From Bacteroidales bacterium UBA2287 (GTDB lineage: Bacteria > Bacteroidota > Bacteroidia > Bacteroidales > Tenuifilaceae), in contig DDWL01000036.1 in assembly GCA_002345675.1 (NCBI GenBank), positions 29,843 through 93,842 on the forward strand: a stretch of DNA of 64,000 bases, read 5' to 3'. The notes beneath the pieces are model-generated. The model ran no database searches. It saw only the letters and a program-made list of their open reading frames with translations, and had not been told where the DNA came from. Numbering within the stretch: position 1 is the stretch's first letter; every line of letters starts with the position of its first letter. Shown piece after piece: positions 17,824-25,438 of the stretch. Made by a program: the position numbers and the translations under genes.

Positions 17824-17937
17824 TTTTGTTGGTATTCGTATACAAAAATACAAATCTAAACGACTTAAGCCCTGCTAAAGGCTAATTCTTTGTGGGAAAT
17901 AGCAGTTGATTTATTCAGTATTTTGGTCAAATACAAC

Positions 17938-17945
17938 TACCTTTG
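17938..17945 (+). promoter_or_regulatory. Candidate -7 box of sufE (TACCTTTG)
   Basis: Perfect TAnnTTTG match 23 nt ahead of the sufE start. It would give sufE and the DUF59 gene their own transcript, as expected after the opposing AbiEii-type pair cut them off from the sufB promoter. Confidence 0.4.
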
Positions 17946-17968
17946 CATCGATTTAAATTTATTGTTAT

Positions 17969-18388
17969 ATGACCATTAACGAAGTACAAGACCAAATAGT
18001 TGAAGAGTTTAGCATTTTCGACGATTGGATGGATCGCTACCAGCAGCTTATCGACCTCGGAAACGACTTGAAGCCAATTGACGAAAAAAAGCGAACCGAA
18101 CAGTATTTAATAAAGGGCTGTCAAAGCAAAGTGTGGGTTGATGCCGAGCTAAGTAACGGAAAAATTATTTTCACTGCCGATAGCGATGCTATAATAACCA
18201 AGGGAATTGTTGCCTTACTTGTAAGGGTGCTTAACGATAAAACGCCTCTGGAAATTCTTGATGCCGACCTTTACTTTATCGATAAAATTGGACTAAAGGA
18301 AAATTTGTCGCCCACTCGCTCAAATGGCCTTTTGGCCATGGTTAAGCAAATGAAAATGTACGCATTGGCGTACCAGGCGAAAAAATAA
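17969..18388 (+). CDS. sufE: SufE cysteine desulfuration protein
   Basis: 139 residues with the SufE fold: helical N terminus (EFSIFDDWMDRYQQLIDLG) and the active cysteine in KGCQSKVWVDAEL (about C48). It takes persulfide sulfur from SufS and passes it to the SufBCD scaffold in the cytoplasm. It begins beyond an inverted AbiEii-type pair, under its own candidate promoter, and is followed 86 nt later by the DUF59 gene. Confidence 0.95.
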   Translation: MTINEVQDQIVEEFSIFDDWMDRYQQLIDLGNDLKPIDEKKRTEQYLIKGCQSKVWVDAELSNGKIIFTADSDAIITKGIVALLVRVLNDKTPLEILDADLYFIDKIGLKENLSPTRSNGLLAMVKQMKMYALAYQAKK

Positions 18389-18436
18389 CAGGCAAGGTGA
18401 ACACTTAATCTAATTGGCTGTTTTTAATTAATATAA

Positions 18437-18464
18437 CTTAGCGTTTTTGCGTCTTAGCGTTTAA
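18437..18464. repeat. Short CTTAGCG/TTTGCG repeat ahead of the DUF59 gene
   Basis: Built from the same words (gcgtttttgcg, cttagcgttta) as the array between sufC and sufD at 13547-13660. Confidence 0.55.
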
Positions 18465-18474
18465 TCTTAAATCA

Positions 18475-18798
18475 ATGAGCACCCCACGCGACATACTCTC
18501 CATCGAAGCCGAAATTGTGAACGTTCTTAAAAATGTTCACGATCCCGAAATTCCTGTAAATATTTACGACCTTGGTCTTATTTACGAGGTTGATGTTGAG
18601 GACGATGGAAAGACCACGGTTAAAATGACGCTCACAGCTCCAAATTGCCCTATGGCCGACCAACTTCTGCAAGAAGTTAACGACCGTGTAGCCGAAGTTG
18701 ATGGCGTCACCGAGGTGGTGCTTAACTTAACCTTCGATCCCCCTTGGGATAAAAACATGATGAGCGAAGAGGCAATGCTCGAGTTAGGCTTCTTGTAA
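18475..18798 (+). CDS. SUF-associated DUF59 (MIP18/PaaD-type) Fe-S assembly protein
   Basis: 107 residues with the DUF59 signature: HDPEIPVNIYDLGLIYEVDV, the TLTAPNCPMAD cysteine segment and VVLNLTFDPPWDKNMMSEEA at the end. Proteins of this family in suf operons help mature Fe-S proteins (SufT-like). It closes the SUF set, 86 nt after sufE. A large hairpin follows the stop. Confidence 0.93.
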   Translation: MSTPRDILSIEAEIVNVLKNVHDPEIPVNIYDLGLIYEVDVEDDGKTTVKMTLTAPNCPMADQLLQEVNDRVAEVDGVTEVVLNLTFDPPWDKNMMSEEAMLELGFL

Positions 18799-18804
18799 TC
18801 CCGT

Positions 18805-18845
18805 CCCAACCCGTCTGACCGCTCAAAGCGGTCTGACGGGTTGGG
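18805..18845 (+). repeat. 19-bp stem inverted repeat after the suf genes
   Basis: Arms 18805-18823 and 18827-18845 pair with a single mismatch around a 3-nt loop (CAA). No T run follows, so it is not a classical terminator; it may protect the 3' end of the transcript or be a dispersed palindromic element. Confidence 0.7.
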
Positions 18846-18888
18846 GTTCCAATTTGCTCAAGTCGGTCTTACGCGTATTAGTTTTCGT

Positions 18889-18914
18889 AAGCGGTTTCAA
18901 AACCGCTTTTTTTA
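18889..18914 (+). terminator. Terminator after the suf genes
   Basis: A 9-bp stem (aagcggttt/aaaccgctt) with a tiny loop and eight T residues at 18907-18914. Confidence 0.75.
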
Positions 18915-18947
18915 TTATATTTTTGTGTCGAATAATCTTGCAATAAT

Positions 18948-19826
18948 ATGACATTCAAAACCGTATTCAAAACAACCCGAACCTATAGCATTATAGTATT
19001 CGGGCTTTTTCTTTACGCCCTGTCGTGGACAGCCTTTCTTCTTCCTCACCGAATTACTGGAGGTGGAGTTTCGGGAATTGGCGCGTTGGTTTACTACGCC
19101 ACAGGCTTTCCGCTTGGGTACACGTATTTGCTAATTAACATTGGTCTAATACTTATTGCCATAAAGATTCTTGGAGCCAACTTTGGCGTAAAAACCATTT
19201 TTGGTGTTGCAACTGGGGCTATTCTGCTCTCACTTCTTCAGAATTTTATTCATTTACCGGTTGTCGAGGACAAGTTTCTTTCGGCCATAATAGGCGGAAT
19301 GCTTTCGGGTGTTGGGCTTGGTATAGTTTTTACCCAAGGTGGAAGTACTGGCGGTACCGATATTATTGCAATGATAATTAACAAGTACCGCAACATTAGT
19401 CCAGGTCGCGTAATTCTTATGTGCGATGTGTTTATTATTGGTTCAACATTTCTGGTTTTAACCGATATTGTTCCCGTAAAGCGAATCGAAACTATTGTTT
19501 ACGGCTATGTAGCTATGGCAATCACAGCTTACGCAATCGATGCGGTTCTATCGGGTAGCCGCCAGTCGGTGCAAATGTTTATTTTCTCGAAAAAGTACGA
19601 GACAATTGCCGACCAAATTACCAAGCAAATTGGACGGGGCGTTACCGTAATCGATGGGCAGGGCTGGTACACCAAGGAGACTCAAAGGGTGGTTATTACT
19701 CTCGTGCGCAAGCACGAAATAAGCGATATTTACAAGATTGTCAAGGAGGTTGATAGCGAAGCGTTTATGTCGGTTGCTAGCGTTATGGGTGTGTATGGAC
19801 AAGGGTTTGAACGTATACGTGCTTAG
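18948..19826 (+). CDS. YitT family inner-membrane protein
   Basis: 292 residues. Six or so transmembrane helices occupy about 10-200 (YitT/DUF161 region, with HRITGGGVSGIG and TQGGSTGGTDIIA glycine-rich segments), followed by a soluble DUF2179 domain about 210-290 (GRGVTVIDGQGWYTKETQR). The family is widespread in Firmicutes and Bacteroidota and its substrate is not established. It is monocistronic as far as can be seen. Confidence 0.92.
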   Translation: MTFKTVFKTTRTYSIIVFGLFLYALSWTAFLLPHRITGGGVSGIGALVYYATGFPLGYTYLLINIGLILIAIKILGANFGVKTIFGVATGAILLSLLQNFIHLPVVEDKFLSAIIGGMLSGVGLGIVFTQGGSTGGTDIIAMIINKYRNISPGRVILMCDVFIIGSTFLVLTDIVPVKRIETIVYGYVAMAITAYAIDAVLSGSRQSVQMFIFSKKYETIADQITKQIGRGVTVIDGQGWYTKETQRVVITLVRKHEISDIYKIVKEVDSEAFMSVASVMGVYGQGFERIRA

Positions 19827-19919
19827 TTTTTGCCAACATTTTTTGAGCTAAATAAAGTTTTCGCTTAGGTCGTCTGCTTCAAATTCCCTTTATTTGCGGG
19901 CTATATAGAATTATAAATT

Positions 19920-21203
19920 ATGAAGAAATTTTTGTTTGCGCTTACAATTAGTGCTTTATCGCTTTTTGCAGTTTTTTACTACGTCGAACTAGTTGGATTC
20001 ACTGTTACACTTCCATTAAATTCTCAATCAGCCAATTCCGAAGAATTGCAACCCGTTTTGGAGTATGGTATTCCTGTCGATTCGTTCGATGTTTACTCTC
20101 GAACCGTTAAGCGCGACCAAACCTTAAGCAGCATTTTCGAATCGGTTGGTGTTAGAGGCGATTACATTAGGCAGCTCGGGGTTAATAGAAATGGAATTTT
20201 CGATATTCGTAAGGTGCGTGCAGGAAATACTTATAAGGTTTTTTCGCATCGCGACACTACTGCCAGGGTCGAATATGTTGTTTATGAACATTCTGCAACC
20301 GATTATGTAGTTTTTCATTTTTCCGATTCGCTTGCAATAAGTGCCGACAAAAAAGATGTAATTACGATTACCAAACTCAGCGAAGCTGAAATATCCACAT
20401 CGCTTTGGGAGGCAATGAAGGATTACAACCTAAACCCCATTCTTGCCCTCGACCTGTCGGAAGTATACGCTTGGGCAGTCGATTTTTTCGCATTATATAA
20501 AGGCGATAAATTCAAAGTGCTTTACGACGAACTTTATGTCGACAATGTTTCGGTGGGAATTGGCACTATTCACGCTGCTTGGTTTGAACATAGAGGTCAT
20601 GGATACTATGCTTTTAGGTATCAGCAAGATTCGGTTTGGAGCTACTGGGACGAGCAGGGCAATAGTCTGCGAAAAGCATTTCTCAAATCACCTTTACGCT
20701 TTTCGCGTATATCCTCTCGTTTCTCTAATAGGCGAATGCATCCGGTTTTACGAATTTACAGACCACATACTGGTGTCGACTATGCTGCCCCCGAAGGTAC
20801 TCCTGTTATGGCTATTGGCGATGGAATTGTGATTGATAAAGGATACAATCATGCAGCTGGGAATTTTGTAAAGATTAAGCACAACAGCGTTTACACAACA
20901 GCATACTATCATTTTTCAAAATTTGGAGCGGGAATTTCCAAAGGTTCGCGTGTGGCTCAAGGTCAAGTAATTGGCTATGTTGGCAAAACGGGTTACGCAA
21001 CTGGTCCGCATCTCGACCTAAGGTTTTGGAAAAACGGAAAAGCAATCGATCCGCTTAAGGTCGAAGCCCCATCGGTTGAGCCTATAAAGAGTGACAACGT
21101 AGCAGCATTTAACCAGTTTGTTTCGGCATTTAGGGTAAAACTCGACAGTACTTCACCTCGTCCAATTTTTCCTAGCTACGCTGTCGATTTATACTGCCGA
21201 TAA
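19920..21203 (+). CDS. M23-family peptidase (LytM-like) with altered zinc site
   Basis: 427 residues: N-terminal membrane anchor/signal (1-27), a region about 50-250 with weak LysM/OapA-like character, then an M23 domain about 265-385. Zinc ligands H283 and D287 (RPHTGVD) and the catalytic-type H331 and H364 are present, but the third ligand of the HxH motif is D366 (GPHLDLRFW). Members cut peptidoglycan cross-links or act as division activators when inactive. The Asp is seen in related Bacteroidota proteins from memory, so metal binding may persist in modified form. Acts in the periplasm. Confidence 0.87.
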   Translation: MKKFLFALTISALSLFAVFYYVELVGFTVTLPLNSQSANSEELQPVLEYGIPVDSFDVYSRTVKRDQTLSSIFESVGVRGDYIRQLGVNRNGIFDIRKVRAGNTYKVFSHRDTTARVEYVVYEHSATDYVVFHFSDSLAISADKKDVITITKLSEAEISTSLWEAMKDYNLNPILALDLSEVYAWAVDFFALYKGDKFKVLYDELYVDNVSVGIGTIHAAWFEHRGHGYYAFRYQQDSVWSYWDEQGNSLRKAFLKSPLRFSRISSRFSNRRMHPVLRIYRPHTGVDYAAPEGTPVMAIGDGIVIDKGYNHAAGNFVKIKHNSVYTTAYYHFSKFGAGISKGSRVAQGQVIGYVGKTGYATGPHLDLRFWKNGKAIDPLKVEAPSVEPIKSDNVAAFNQFVSAFRVKLDSTSPRPIFPSYAVDLYCR

Positions 21204-21213
21204 TAAGTCGATA

Positions 21214-21246
21214 ATAAAAAAGGGCTGACCAAAATAGTCAACCCTT
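21214..21246 (-). terminator. Terminator of clpP
   Basis: Stem 21220-21229 with 21237-21246 (one G-T), loop of seven. Read on the minus strand it is followed by a run of T residues (complement of 21214-21220). Confidence 0.7.
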
Positions 21247-21268
21247 AACGTTCAAGTTTTGTTATGCT

Positions 21269-21943
21269 TTAATTCTTTTTAAGAATAAGGTCAATCATGC
21301 CATAATCCTTAGCCTCGTTTGCTTTCATCCAGTAATCGCGGTCGGCGTCCTTCTCAATTCTCTCGAACGTGTTTCCAGTGTGCTCAGCAATTATTTCGTA
21401 TAACTCCTTACGAAGCATAAGAATTTGCTTTGTTGTAATTTCAATATCCGACGCTTGTCCTTCGGCACCGCCCATGGGTTGGTGAATCATAACCCGAGAG
21501 TGGGGCAGAGCCGAACGTTTTCCCTTTGCACCTGCTGTAAGTAAAACTGCACCCATGGATGCGGCAATACCAGTGCAAATTGTTGCAACGTCAGAACTAA
21601 TATACTGCATAGTATCGTAAATGCCTAAGCCAGCGTAAACGCCACCGCCAGGAGTGTTAAGATAAATTTGTATGTCCTTCGAGGGGTCGCTCGATTCGAG
21701 GAAAAGTAGCTGTGCCTGAATAATGTTGGCAACATCGTCGTTAATGGGGACGCCAAGAAAGATGATGCGATCCATCATAAGGCGCGAGAATACGTCCATC
21801 GACGCAATGTTCAGCTGACGCTCTTCGATAATTGTTGGCGAAATGTAGCTGCTATGCATCGACTTAAATCGGTGAAGCGAAAGGCTGCTAATCCCTTTAT
21901 GTAACTGTGCGTACTTTTCGAATTCGTTTCGTTTATTTGCCAT
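21269..21943 (-). CDS. clpP: ATP-dependent Clp protease proteolytic subunit
   Basis: 224 residues with the catalytic triad S129 (TGIAASMGA), H154 (RVMIHQPMGG) and D203, spaced as in E. coli ClpP. It forms the tetradecameric chamber fed by ClpX or ClpC. It follows tig by about 195 bp on the same strand; the partner clpX lies 14.7 kb away and is in the opposite orientation. N-terminal residues 1-40 are longer than in E. coli and may include a propeptide. Confidence 0.97.
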   Translation of the reverse strand: MANKRNEFEKYAQLHKGISSLSLHRFKSMHSSYISPTIIEERQLNIASMDVFSRLMMDRIIFLGVPINDDVANIIQAQLLFLESSDPSKDIQIYLNTPGGGVYAGLGIYDTMQYISSDVATICTGIAASMGAVLLTAGAKGKRSALPHSRVMIHQPMGGAEGQASDIEITTKQILMLRKELYEIIAEHTGNTFERIEKDADRDYWMKANEAKDYGMIDLILKKN

Positions 21944-22085
21944 ATTATGTAGTATTTACGTGGTTTCTTTTTCAGTCTTAAGTTAGCAGTCTTCAGTCTT
22001 CATTGGAGCCCTGTCAACTGCCGACTGTGGACTGTAGACTGCCGACTGATTTCCAAAGGTAGCAATTTTTGTTTTTGTTCGACAC

Positions 22086-22120
22086 AAAAAAACCGGAGAC
22101 ATTATAAACGCTCCGGTTTT
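22086..22120 (-). terminator. Terminator between tig and clpP
   Basis: A perfect 10-bp stem (aaaaccggag/ctccggtttt) with a 12-nt loop. On the minus strand the T run is the complement of 22086-22092. It lies just beyond the tig stop, so clpP probably has its own promoter as well. Confidence 0.75.
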
Positions 22121-22139
22121 GGTATTTGTTTAGTTACTA

Positions 22140-23483
22140 TTACAGTTTCTCAAACTCATCACGGTCAACTTTCTTCTCGTCGAGTTTTATGGTTTCTTTA
22201 ATCCATTCAAAAACTTTCTCTTCAACAACTGCTTCTGCAATTTTATTGCGTTGCTCCTCTTTCTTTAGCATCTCATCGGCGTAACCTTCAATAAAATTGT
22301 CTGGTAATTCGCCCATGCCGTAGCTGGCCATTTGGTAGCGAACGTAAATTTTAGCGAAATGCTTAAGGTCTTCGGCTTCAATTTTAACTTCTTGCTCCCG
22401 GGCAATAAAATCGCGAATTAGCTGCCATTTTAGGTCGCTTTCAAAGTGAATGTAATCTTTTTCAACCTGTTCTGTGGTGAATTTGCCTTCGTTAATGGTT
22501 ACCAACCAGCGAACTAAGAATTCCTTTGGTAGCTCAATGGCAGTTTTTTCGATTAACTTTTCACGAATATCTTTGCGAAGACGGTTGTCGCTTTCGTTCT
22601 TAAACTGATTTTCAATTGCTTCGTCAACCTTTTGGTTAAACTCTTCTTCGCTATTTACAACGCCCTCGCCAAAAGCTTTATTGAAAAGGTCTTGGTTGAT
22701 TTCAGCATTCTTAAACTCTTTAACTTCGGTAATGGTAGCCTGAAATAGTGGCTCTATGCTATTAAGCTCATCTTTTTCAATTCGAAGTAAGCGAGCCCTG
22801 TCGGTTTCGTTTGGAAACGCCTTGGGTGCGTCGATGGTAAGAACATCGCCTGCTTTGCAACCCATAAACTTCGCTTTTTCTGTTGCATCGGCAACAAGCA
22901 TTAGCGAAATTAAGGCGCTTTCAGCAATAACCCCATTTTCACGTGGCGACTCATCGGCGTTAAGTTCGGTAAGCGTAGCTGTAATAAGCGATTTTTCGTC
23001 AGCAACGTCGCCAATTGAGTAGTTACCAAATCGTGAAAGAAGATTCTTTTTGTAGTCTTCACGAGTTTTTGCGTCAACTTTTAAAAGGTAGTATGGGAAC
23101 TTGTCGCGCTTCGAAAGTTTAATTTCAAACTCGGGAGCCATGCCAAGGTCGAAAGCGAATTCGAATTCGCTCTGGTTGTCCCAGTCAATGTCGGCCTGTT
23201 GTTCCGATGGAAGCGGCTCGCCAAGAATTTTAATGTTATTATCGTGAATGTATTTCGAAATGCTCTCCGAGATAAGTTTGTTAACCTCATCGAGGAGAAT
23301 TGGCTTGCGGTAAAGTTTATTTATTAGCGATGCAGGAGCCATGCCAGGACGAAAGCCTTTAATGGCTGCTTTTCTACGATAGTCTTTAAGCCCTTTTTCT
23401 ACCTTTTCCTGATAGTCGGAAGCTTCAATTTTAACCCTAAGTACGGCGTTTAGCGAATTGCTGTTTTCGTGTGCAATGTTCAT
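22140..23483 (-). CDS. tig: Trigger factor
   Basis: 447 residues in the usual trigger-factor range. The ribosome-binding segment carries the signature KGFRPGMAPASLINKLY (about 38-54). The middle part is a diverged FKBP-like domain, and the helical C-terminal arms (about 250-430) complete the chaperone. It binds nascent chains at the ribosome exit tunnel. Neighbour clpP is downstream, the common tig-clpP pairing. The start at 23483 has an A-rich upstream region but no SD. Confidence 0.95.
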   Translation of the reverse strand: MNIAHENSNSLNAVLRVKIEASDYQEKVEKGLKDYRRKAAIKGFRPGMAPASLINKLYRKPILLDEVNKLISESISKYIHDNNIKILGEPLPSEQQADIDWDNQSEFEFAFDLGMAPEFEIKLSKRDKFPYYLLKVDAKTREDYKKNLLSRFGNYSIGDVADEKSLITATLTELNADESPRENGVIAESALISLMLVADATEKAKFMGCKAGDVLTIDAPKAFPNETDRARLLRIEKDELNSIEPLFQATITEVKEFKNAEINQDLFNKAFGEGVVNSEEEFNQKVDEAIENQFKNESDNRLRKDIREKLIEKTAIELPKEFLVRWLVTINEGKFTTEQVEKDYIHFESDLKWQLIRDFIAREQEVKIEAEDLKHFAKIYVRYQMASYGMGELPDNFIEGYADEMLKKEEQRNKIAEAVVEEKVFEWIKETIKLDEKKVDRDEFEKL

Positions 23484-23645
23484 TTTACGAATGATTATTG
23501 TGATGAAATTGTATTAATCAATTAGTTTTCTTGATGTTGTAAAAAAATATGCGCTCTACTAAAAGAGCGCACAAAGGTAGAAAATAAAGAATTGCTAACA
23601 AATAATATTTTAAGTTCTCGAGAAAAAGAGCTGTAAAGCAGATTT

Positions 23646-23987
23646 TTAAAAGGATGCGTCGACCAGGGAGAACTTGTCGGTTCCTTCAACTCTTTCGTAT
23701 TCGGCTCCCTTTTTAGCCTTTAGGTATGGAATAATTGCTGGGTCGAGATTGGCTAAATAGTTAAGGTCGAACATCATAAAATGGTGCTCGTCTTCCACGT
23801 ACTCGTCGGTTTCGAGTCCCGAGTAAAACCGCCACCCGCTATCGTCGTCCTCTTCGCGTGGTTCGCGGTACATAAACCCAACTTTATGCCCATCAATGGT
23901 AATCATGTCCGAAGCATAGCAGTAGCCCATTGGTGAAATTAATTCCTTAACATCGTTTGGGTGGAGTTTGTATGGAAACGTGCTCAT
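23646..23987 (-). CDS. DUF2185 (Imm33-like) protein
   Basis: 113 residues from the ATG at 23987 (MSTFPYKLHPNDVKELI); a GTG further upstream is less likely. The body matches DUF2185: CYASDMITIDGHKVGFMYRE, DDDSGWRFYSGLETDEY and an FDLNYLANLDPAIIPYLKA stretch. The domain is found both as stand-alone cytoplasmic proteins and as immunity proteins against polymorphic toxins; no toxin gene is nearby, so an immunity role is not supported here. Upstream 24040-24150 is a simple-repeat tract. Confidence 0.85.
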   Translation of the reverse strand: MSTFPYKLHPNDVKELISPMGYCYASDMITIDGHKVGFMYREPREEDDDSGWRFYSGLETDEYVEDEHHFMMFDLNYLANLDPAIIPYLKAKKGAEYERVEGTDKFSLVDASF

Positions 23988-24041
23988 ATTGTCAAATTTT
24001 CGGTTCACAGCAAAGATAGAAAAAATGATTGGATTAAGGCG

Positions 24042-24150
24042 AGGTTGTCGGTTGTCGGTTGTCGGTTCTCAGTTGTCCGTTGTCCGTTGTCCGTTGTCCG
24101 TTGTCTGTTTCGTGCTTCCGACTTCGGTCTTCGGTCTTCGGACTTCAATA
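24042..24150. repeat. Simple-repeat tract (GTTGTCGGTT / GTTGTCCGTT / CTTCGGT)
   Basis: Tandem decamers tgtcggttg and gttgtccgtt, then cttcggtct hexa/nonamers. A similar tract is at 43460-43570 and a related one at 21985-22055. Low-complexity expansions between genes; no function seen. Confidence 0.75.
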
Positions 24151-24179
24151 ACCCAGTCAACATATTCAACTCAATAACC

Positions 24180-24187
24180 TATCTTTG
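24180..24187 (+). promoter_or_regulatory. Candidate -7 box of thiL (TATCTTTG)
   Basis: Perfect TAnnTTTG match 18 nt ahead of the ATG at 24206, which supports that start over an in-frame TTG at 24185 lying inside the box. No TPP riboswitch fold was recognised. Confidence 0.4.
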
Positions 24188-24205
24188 CCATTATTTCAAA
24201 AAACT

Positions 24206-25249
24206 ATGACTCCAGAGAAAAAGAGGACCGAACTCCGTGAACTTGGCGAATTTCGCCTAATTGAGCACTTAACTCAGAATGCAATTCCAATAAATTCGTC
24301 AACCATAAAGGGTGTTGGCGACGATGCTGCAATTATTAGTCCCGAAGGGAAACGAATGGTGGTTACCACCGACCTTCTTCTCGAAGGCATTCACTTCGAC
24401 CTTGTTTACACTCCATTTAAGCATCTGGGATATAAAGCCGTTGTGGTTAACCTAAGCGATGTTTATGCCATGAACGCTAAGCCCAAGCAGGTTACAGTTT
24501 CCATTGGCGTGTCGGCAAAGCTATGCCTTGAGGATTTGGACGAGCTTTACGAAGGAATTTACTTGGCGTGCCGGCATTATGGTGTCGACTTAGTTGGAGG
24601 CGATTCATCGTCGTCGTTAACTGGTCTAACAATTAGCGTTACCGCTATTGGCGAAGTTGCCGATGAGAAAATAGCATACCGTAGCGGTGCAAAGCTGAAC
24701 GACCTTATATGCGTAACTGGAAATTTGGGTGCAGCTTTTATGGGAATTCAGCTTCTCGAAAGGGAAAAGCGGGTGCTAAAAGGTGTAACAGGAGCAAAGC
24801 CCCAACTCGATGGCTATAGCTATCTTTTGGAGCGTTTCCTTAAGCCCGAGGCTCGAAAGGAAATTGTTGAAAAACTCGACGAGTTTGGCATTGTTCCAAC
24901 ATCGATGATCGATATTTCCGATGGCCTATCGAGCGAAATGATGCATATATGTAAGAATTCGGAGGTTGGCTGTCGTATATACCTCGAGAAAATACCCATT
25001 AATGAGCAAACTTTTCGCCTTGCCGAGGAAATGAACCTCGATGCCTTTGTGGCTGCTCTAAATGGTGGCGAGGACTATGAGCTTCTATTCACCGTTCCAA
25101 TTGGGCTGCACGAAAAAATTGATGAGATTGAAGGGGTGAAGGTAATTGGTCATATTACCGAGCAGGACAAGGGAGTTTATATGGTAACCCCCGATGGAAA
25201 TGAAATTGCGCTAACTGCGCAAGGGTGGAATGCAATAAAAGGGGAGTAG
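24206..25249 (+). CDS. thiL: Thiamine-monophosphate kinase
   Basis: 347 residues of the AIR synthase/ThiL fold. GVGDDAAII (ATP/metal), TTDLLLEGIHFD, VNLSDVYAMNAKP and the LVGGDSSSS and DISDGLSSEM segments are all typical of ThiL. It phosphorylates thiamine monophosphate to the diphosphate cofactor in the cytoplasm. The start was chosen at the ATG just after the -7 box. It ends before a MITE-like element and is convergent with the secreted EEP nuclease gene. Confidence 0.95.
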   Translation: MTPEKKRTELRELGEFRLIEHLTQNAIPINSSTIKGVGDDAAIISPEGKRMVVTTDLLLEGIHFDLVYTPFKHLGYKAVVVNLSDVYAMNAKPKQVTVSIGVSAKLCLEDLDELYEGIYLACRHYGVDLVGGDSSSSLTGLTISVTAIGEVADEKIAYRSGAKLNDLICVTGNLGAAFMGIQLLEREKRVLKGVTGAKPQLDGYSYLLERFLKPEARKEIVEKLDEFGIVPTSMIDISDGLSSEMMHICKNSEVGCRIYLEKIPINEQTFRLAEEMNLDAFVAALNGGEDYELLFTVPIGLHEKIDEIEGVKVIGHITEQDKGVYMVTPDGNEIALTAQGWNAIKGE

Positions 25250-25277
25250 AAGTTCCCCTTTTATTTTTCTCTTTATA

Positions 25278-25434
25278 GATATAAAAGCAATGTCGTTTAG
25301 TTAACAATTCTTATTGACGCTTCCAAGTCCGCTGGAATCCCGATAGTTATCGGGAGGAAGGTCGTTAACTTGGCATCGTCTGAAAGACATGCAAACGTTA
25401 AAAGACCTTAACTAAACGACATTGGATATATAAG
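25278..25434. repeat. MITE-like inverted-repeat element with flanking direct repeat
   Basis: Perfect 17-bp terminal inverted repeats lie at 25288-25304 and 25408-25424 (CAATGTCGTTTAGTTAA and complement). Immediately outside them are near-identical 10-mers, gatataaaag (25278-25287) and gatatataag (25425-25434), resembling a target-site duplication. The 103-bp interior holds a palindrome (25338-25355) and further imperfect pairing. No ORF. It lies between convergent genes and could also act as a bidirectional terminator. Confidence 0.6.
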
Positions 25435-25438
25435 AGAA

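Noticed and set aside
24042..24150. Small ORFs over the repeat tract as real genes
   Set aside because: The coding reading follows simple repeats (decamer periodicity), has no start signal or domain, and overlaps the start of the DUF2185 gene.
24188..24205. TPP riboswitch ahead of thiL
   Set aside because: The leader after the -7 box is under 20 nt, too short for the THI element, and no matching fold occurs upstream.
25288..25424. Small RNA gene in the inverted-repeat element
   Set aside because: No promoter box can be named; the TIRs and flanking duplication fit a mobile element or terminator better.
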